A DNA stretch of 13,345 bases from Monosiga brevicollis MX1 (Eukaryota; Opisthokonta; Choanoflagellata; Craspedida; Salpingoecidae), in contig NW_001865088.1 of assembly GCF_000002865.3 (NCBI RefSeq), positions 86,337 to 99,681 of the forward strand, written 5' to 3'. Positions 9,102 to 13,345 of the stretch are shown piece by piece (positions within the stretch are counted from its first letter, which is position 1; each line of letters starts with the position of its first letter). The position numbers were made by a program, and so were the translations under genes. The notes beneath the pieces were generated by a model. It saw nothing but the letters and a program-made list of their open reading frames with translations. It ran no database searches and was not told the DNA's origin.

Positions 9102-9748
9102 TCGAGACACCACCAAATTTTTTGTTTCGTCCCGACGGACGTCTTTCGAACCTCGTTCAAAACGCCTCCTCAACACGACCCGCTTCCTCGCAAACCCAAA
9201 CTGGCCTTTCACATACTCTGGAGCCTGACTGCTGGCTGTCTCTGAATAAACGGCATACCTTTCCATACATGGATCAGGAAATCAGCATGCTAATCTTCAT
9301 GTTTTTGCTGCTGGGCAAGCCTCTGGAGCACAGGCTGAGCAGCTGGCTGAAGAAGCGGGGCAGGCTGGACACGTCCGACGACTATGCTGCATTTCGTCGA
9401 AAATCGACAACGTACCTGTATCGGCCAACGCTTGGGGTACGCCGCGACCCTTTGGATGTCGACGGTTGTAATTCATCGACTCTTGGCCGAGACGACCAGC
9501 GCCCTTGGCAGCCTAATCCACAATCAAGCTTGGCATTCTGGAGACACGGCCGAGCAAATGACCATGTGCAAACCAAGATGTCACCTCGACTGATGCATCG
9601 AGTGGACTCGCATCAATGGCATGCTTTGTTTGGACGAGATGGCAAAGCGCAGTATGGCCGAGTTGACAGCAACCCAAGAAGCATCGGAAGTTTGCTATAT
9701 TCCAACAGTTGGAACCCGGTGACTGGCCTCTCGCCCGAGGCGAATCTT
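9102..9748. other. Unexplained stretch between copies B and C
   Basis: A frame stays open from 8939 to 9991, but it runs through the TTG tract and copy C exon sequence in the wrong frame, so it is not a credible gene as a whole. The part from about 9260 to 9740 could hold an unrecognised exon. I could not match it to the kinase exons of A or B. The final bases before the TTG tract, CTCGCCCGAGGC, faintly resemble the end of the kinase exon with a GC where the GT donor should be. Confidence 0.35.
9245..9250 (+). terminator. Candidate poly(A) signal for copy B
   Basis: A canonical AATAAA hexamer lies about 510 bases after the copy B stop, beyond the duplicated flank. No downstream element was evaluated, and the hexamer can occur by chance. 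Confidence 0.25.
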
Positions 9749-9775
9749 ATTGTTGTTGTTGCTGCTGTTGTTGTT

Positions 9776-9841
<66 letters not shown>
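9749..9841 (+). repeat. Long TTG/CAA microsatellite at the 5' edge of copy C
   Basis: About 30 TTG triplets, interrupted near 9760-9776 by GCTGCTG and TTATTG and then uninterrupted for about 20 units to 9841. It sits inside what was the kinase-splitting intron, whose acceptor GTGTGCAG ends at 9863. Upstream homology to the kinase exon stops here. Translations give poly-Val, poly-Leu or, on the minus strand, poly-Asn, none of which is real protein. Confidence 0.95.
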
Positions 9842-9863
9842 GACGTGTGGTGTTTGTGTGCAG

Positions 9864-10895
9864 GTGTGCGAGGCGATGAGCGGTTTGTACAAGGAAACAA
9901 GGGCCTGCTTGCAAGAGATTTCAAGCAGCGCCCAACTCTCTTCAGCACCGGGCAGAGTGTGCAGCGCCCAAGTTGTTGGGCCAGTCATTGACGTTTTGTG
10001 CGACGCACCAGAGCTCGTGTCAGAGGTGCGTTGCTTGCTGATATCGTCATAATAATATTGTTCTTTTTATCTTGACAAGCCGACTCATTTGAATTTATTG
10101 TGTGACTTGGTGGCTGAACTGCAGCAGCAGCTGAGTGCTGACGGGCTCGGACCGGGTAACGTTGCAGTGCAGCGGGCGGCGCGTGTGCAAAACCCCCGTG
10201 CTGTGGGAACGGTACAACACCAAGCGACGGGAAATGCTGCATCGCCTCACAAGATAGGAGCACTATAATCGACTTGTAACCACCACCTCGGACGCGTTCT
10301 TGGGCTGTCCAGCTTTTCTTCGTGATACACCCTGTCAAGAGCGCCGGCTGCTTCACGCCTGAGCAATCGCTGCGCGATAAAATTGTGCGCCTGGGTCTCG
10401 ACCATCGCTTTGCTGGTCGCCCGCGAGCCACCAGTTTGATTTCGGTGTTTACTTGGCCGACCATTTTTGGCAAGGTGGGGTTAGAAATTGCGACTGGTTT
10501 GATCGGAATGCGCCGCTGTTCTGATGCCAGATGCACTTTTGTGTATGACTTTAGAGTCAACATCAGTACACCTACGGTGGACTCGATGGCGAGTGCATGC
10601 TCGTTGTCACGCGAGTTTTGTTGAGTCATGCTCATGTCCATCAATCGCCTCCTTGTCTAGCACTGGCCCCACCGCTCTTGCCAGACGCACCCGACAATGA
10701 GCGGTGCGTTGGACAGACCCGACTTTGGCACGTTGCATGTTGTTTTTGAGCCGCGAGTACCTCTGGCTGGCTTTGGACTTGATATGTGCTTTTGCTACAG
10801 ATATGATTCAGTGATCGCGACACGGCGTGGCGAATTTCACCATGTGGTCATCTACGACAATACCCAAATCTGTGGGACACTACACGACCCTTTAG
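9864..10895 (+). pseudogene. Copy C: decayed 3' remnant of the kinase-PARP gene
   Basis: Homology covers the last four exons: 9864-10025, 10110-10474, 10555-10703 and 10801 to about 10895. The kinase tail (LYKETRA) is recognisable but has a 1-nt loss, later balanced by an 11-nt loss. The acceptor before 10110 reads TG instead of AG. Exon 3 has an extra C in 10193-10197, an in-register TAG at 10255-10257, and an 8-nt loss directly after the PARP histidine that removes the glycine and creates TGA. The fourth exon (10555-10703) is still open with 3 extra bases. In the last exon the catalytic glutamate position reads His (FHHVVIY against FHEVVVF), and the ancestral TAG at 10893-10895 is out of frame. 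There is no 5' kinase exon. Clearly non-functional as a PARP; transcription cannot be judged. Confidence 0.9.
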
Positions 10896-11006
10896 GATGC
10901 TCGTGCCATGTGCTGTTTGTTGGCTTCACCTTCCTCGTCCCTGTCTGCTTGTGCTTGTCACCAGTCATGCAAGCACGCGCAGAGCCATGAATTGATCTGC
11001 ACACAG

Positions 11007-11407
11007 ATTTCAGTGGCGGTGGGGATCGGGCCGTTATCTGGCCACAGGCTCCAAGTTCGTGTACTTCTTGCCGAAATGGCAACTTGGCAACCCGCTTCAG
11101 TCTTGCGTCAAGCTGACAAATGTTGTGTGGTGTGCCGTGCACTTCTGCTGGCAGGGATAGCCGGGTCCTCATCTGGACCACTGACTCGTACCAACAACTG
11201 CATGAGCTGCACGGTCACAGTGATGGTGAGTGCAGCATCGGTCTTCCTCCGGCCGTTCGCCATGATGGACGAGGCCATGGACTCTTCCACTCTTTTGGGC
11301 CACTTCTGGTACATACTATTGTAGGTGTATCAGGACTAGCATGGCACCCCAAAGAGGCCATGTTGGCTTTTAATTTGGAAGTAAGCGAGATGGACAAGGC
11401 CATCCGC

Positions 11408-11453
<46 letters not shown>

Positions 11454-12041
11454 CTGTGTGTGTGTGTGTGTGTCTGTCTGTGTCTGTGTCTGTGTCTGTG
11501 TCTGTGTCTGTGTCTGTGTCTGTGTCTGTGTCTGTGTCTGTGTCTGTGTGTCTGTCTGTCTGTGTCTACGTATGTGTCTGCATCTCTCTCCGTGAGTCCC
11601 TCTTGTGACTGTGTCTGTGTACCTCTCTGTACCTCTCTGTGAGACTCTCTGTGAGTCCCTCAGTGCCACTGCCGCCGTTGTGCTGCTGTGTTGTTGAGTT
11701 CACACACTCACACACACACACACACACAGTGACTTCTTGTAATTTTGAAAATCCGGTATTTTCAATCTGGCCGAGCTTCAAGCGGCAGTGCAAAAGGGAT
11801 TAATTTCGGGGTCGAGCTGTATGTCTCATTTTATGACCAGTCTACTCAGTTTTTGAAGCTGTATCGAGTGGTGCCGATTTTATTGTTGTAGCATTCGGCC
11901 TTTTGGTTATACATGTGTGTGCAGATTGGTGAACTGAGCGTGCCGAGCTTGACTGCTGCATGGAGAAGATGTAGCTGGGCTATTAGCCAACGGGATGAGA
12001 ACATGGCCCGATACCGCGCTCAACCGTCTCATTGGGCATGA
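11007..12041 (+). CDS. WD40-repeat gene fragment, probably frameshifted
   Basis: Candidate exons are 11007-11225, 11325-11380 and, less surely, 11925-12041 (TGA). The first begins after CACACAG and reads GRYLATGSKFVYF then KLTNVVWCAVHF in one frame. It changes frame near 11135-11150 to SAGRDSRVLIW, a typical WD40 blade ending in Trp. HGHSDG joins across a phase-1 intron to VSGLAWHPKEAMLAF, which fits the GH and W positions of the next blade. GLAWHP followed by NLE and GELSV resembles the WD40 region of the replication factor WDHD1/CTF4, but this is recognition by eye. No start codon or full propeller is present, and the frame change suggests a remnant or a sequencing error. It follows pseudogene C by about 110 bp and may have been broken by the same rearrangement. 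Confidence 0.45.
11411..11548 (+). repeat. Compound (TC)n-(TG)n-(TGTGTC)n microsatellite
   Basis: About 14 TC units (11411-11438) pass into TG units (11439-11480, with TC interruptions), then about 11 copies of TGTGTC to about 11548. Less regular CT- and GT-rich sequence continues to about 11660. All of it lies inside the presumed intron 11381-11924 of the WD40 fragment. Confidence 0.95.
11701..11728 (+). repeat. (CA)n microsatellite
   Basis: CA dinucleotides with one CT interruption. It is complementary in sense to the TG tracts about 250 bp upstream in the same presumed intron. Confidence 0.95.
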
Positions 12042-12516
12042 TCTGTTGGATACACTTTGCTGTGACAATTGTCGGGACGGAAACAATCATGACCAAGTCG
12101 CGAAACAACATATTTAGCGATTGGAGGCTTCACAACAGGGGGCCTGGTCAAAAGCGGCAGGACGTACCAACAAATCACCACCACACTGTCGCCTTGTACT
12201 GCTGGAATGATACAGGACATGCCTTGGAGATGTCGTCAATCTCGTCTGCAGTTATGCAGCTTGCCTCGTTAAACCATTCATCAACTCCAAGTTAAGACTG
12301 ATGCTCGTCAAGGGGGGCTCTCCTCCGGGTCGTGCCAGGATCGGACCCCAAAAATCAAATTCCTTTGCACTTGTGTAACCTTGGGCAGGCTCACCTTCTT
12401 CAGTGGGTAGTGGGGGATGAAGCGCATGTAAACTTGAGGTACCAGCTGCTTCACTCGAGGCTGGTGGCTGGCTGTCGCCGGATGTATTTCCGGGCTTGTG
12501 TCCGGCGTGGCAGCAG
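12042..12516. other. Convergent intergenic stretch, no supported gene
   Basis: Short open frames exist on both strands. On the minus strand a frame at about 12520-12308 ends in hydrophilic sequence (VPQVYMRFIPHYPLKK) next to AAGGTGAGC, a good donor. A possible exon with DEIDDISKACPV lies near 12255-12185 after an acceptor-like CTGCAG. These could be further exons of a minus-strand gene, but the joins are guesswork. Confidence 0.3.
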
Positions 12517-13228
12517 TCATTCCTCGTCACCAAAACGCCGAGGCATTGAAGTCTGGTCCTCTGCCTCGTCTGTGAATGTGTCATGCTCGTTGGCTCAAGT
12601 ACTCAAGCCGTTTTGAACTTTTTCTGACCGAGAAAGACCTGTTGCTTGCCTCAAACGCTCAATCAGCCTGGCCTTATCGCCAAACACGCAAAGGCCTAGG
12701 CGACGACAAGCACCTCGAAGGCCCACGAGGGTAAGTGGATCAATATTCAGAGCTTGCATCCAATCCTTATTCTCGTTCATTGCTTTTGCTCGCGCGGGCT
12801 CGTTGTCGCGCCGGGAAGAGGTGACGGAGTGACGCTGGAGCAATTGAGAGAGAGAATCACCCTCACCCAAGAGGCCGTGTGGCCCACGAACCGGAACGCG
12901 TCGCTGGCTGTGTCGTACTGCTACATGAGTAAGATTCTAAACAAACATGGCCTGCAGTGATGCAAATGCTCTCGTGCTGCTCCTGTAGGCGTGCTTGGAG
13001 GACCGACACCTTGATTGCATTTTTGTTGGCCAAGGCACGAGCGGTACGCGGGGTAGTGTTTGCGGAGGCCGGCTGAGCGGGGGAAATATCGCACTGATGC
13101 GCTTGAGTTGCCCTTCCAGATGCAGGACTGGGCAGCGCAGAGCCAGGTGTTGAGGTAGGTGCGTTCAGCATAGAATCGATGTCTCTGGATTCAGCTGCTA
13201 TGCCAGCATGTCGAAAGGCTCTAGCCAT
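12517..13228 (-). CDS. Small SAP-domain protein (three-exon model)
   Basis: The model joins 13228-13010, 12834-12639 and 12569-12517 on the minus strand, giving 155 residues. The ATG directly follows an in-frame TGA. Exon 1 is rich in Ala, Ser, Pro and Thr and looks disordered. Exon 2 starts after a clear pyrimidine tract ending TTGCTCCAG and holds a SAP motif: LTLVGLRGACRRLGL then GDKARLIERLRQ, the two-helix pattern with central Gly and C-terminal ERL. SAP domains usually bind DNA or RNA in chromatin and RNA-processing proteins. Exon 3 gives a short acidic tail ending FGDEE. Both introns (175 and 69 bp) have GT and AG ends and the phases fit. Without the second intron the protein would end SEKVQNGLST at 12595. 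The SAP motif is fairly clear; the exon joins and start are less so. It is convergent with the WD40 fragment. Confidence 0.5.
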
Positions 13229-13345
13229 TCAATCCGGCCTTTGACGCTGTGCGTGAATGGCGACGTAAAGGACGTGAATCTCGTCGCCCACCGTCAACGA
13301 GCTGACTCAAGTGAGCCCGCAGCTCGTCTGCGCCCTGCACTATCA
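13229..13345. other. Window end upstream of the SAP gene
   Basis: The minus strand is open for about 37 codons (ADELRAHLSQLVDGG and Arg-rich sequence after it) before a TAG just inside the SAP gene start. It could be an upstream exon or 5' region of the SAP gene; the window ends too soon to tell. Confidence 0.25.

Noticed and set aside
9613-9988. Minus-strand frames with poly-Asn or poly-Thr
   Set aside because: They are the reverse of the TTG tract and antisense to copy C exons, with no independent support.
8939-9991. 350-codon plus-strand open frame as a single gene
   Set aside because: It crosses the TTG tract and copy C exon in a non-ancestral frame, and the duplicated flank portion shows no codon-position bias when compared with copy A.
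9750-10052. Frame with a long poly-Leu (or poly-Val) run leading into PARP-family sequence
   Set aside because: The run is the intronic TTG tract read through; only the part after the acceptor at 9863 is ancestral exon.
11370-11669. Minus-strand frame of alternating Thr, Gln and His
   Set aside because: Entirely microsatellite translation.

Overview
The window reads as nuclear DNA of an intron-rich unicellular eukaryote. Coding blocks end at GT/AG junctions whose phases match across paralogues, the introns are short (mostly 66-125 bp), microsatellites are common, and the domain repertoire (ankyrin repeats, a eukaryotic-type protein kinase, a PARP catalytic domain, WD40, SAP) is eukaryotic. 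A choanoflagellate or related holozoan protist is my best guess; nothing in the window proves it. There are no bacterial operons, tRNAs, rRNAs or CRISPR arrays.

The dominant feature is a tandem family of genes encoding a kinase fused to a PARP-type ADP-ribosyltransferase. Copy A (1-2047) enters the window already inside its large exon and ends in a normal stop. Copy B (3697-8736) is the only copy seen from ATG to stop. Its 11 exons encode an ankyrin array (one repeat per exon), a proline-rich linker, a long helical region of unknown family, a kinase domain and a C-terminal PARP domain, about 1173 residues in all. Copy B carries one extra base in the kinase subdomain XI exon (7741-7743); every other exon sums to an intact frame. 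Copy C (9864-10895) is a decayed 3' remnant that starts at a long TTG tract in the intron splitting the kinase domain. It has lost a splice acceptor, key PARP residues and its stop codon.

Copies A and B share conserved blocks in their 3' flanks, so a unit of roughly 6.6-6.7 kb including downstream DNA was duplicated. Inside copy B, four ankyrin exons and their introns form a second, nested tandem duplication of about 220-bp units.

To the right lie two unrelated loci in convergent orientation. A frameshifted WD40-repeat gene fragment on the plus strand (11007-12041, perhaps WDHD1/CTF4-like) has a last intron filled with CT, GT and TGTGTC repeats. A small predicted SAP-domain protein lies on the minus strand (13228-12517). 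The stretches 2431-3540, 9102-9748, 12042-12516 and 13229-13345 contain no gene I can support.

Functionally, copies A and B suggest one polypeptide able to bind partners through ankyrin repeats, phosphorylate proteins and attach ADP-ribose. The PARP H-Y-E triad is intact in both, while the kinase has an unusual DFD in place of DFG. Whether the two activities act together is inference.
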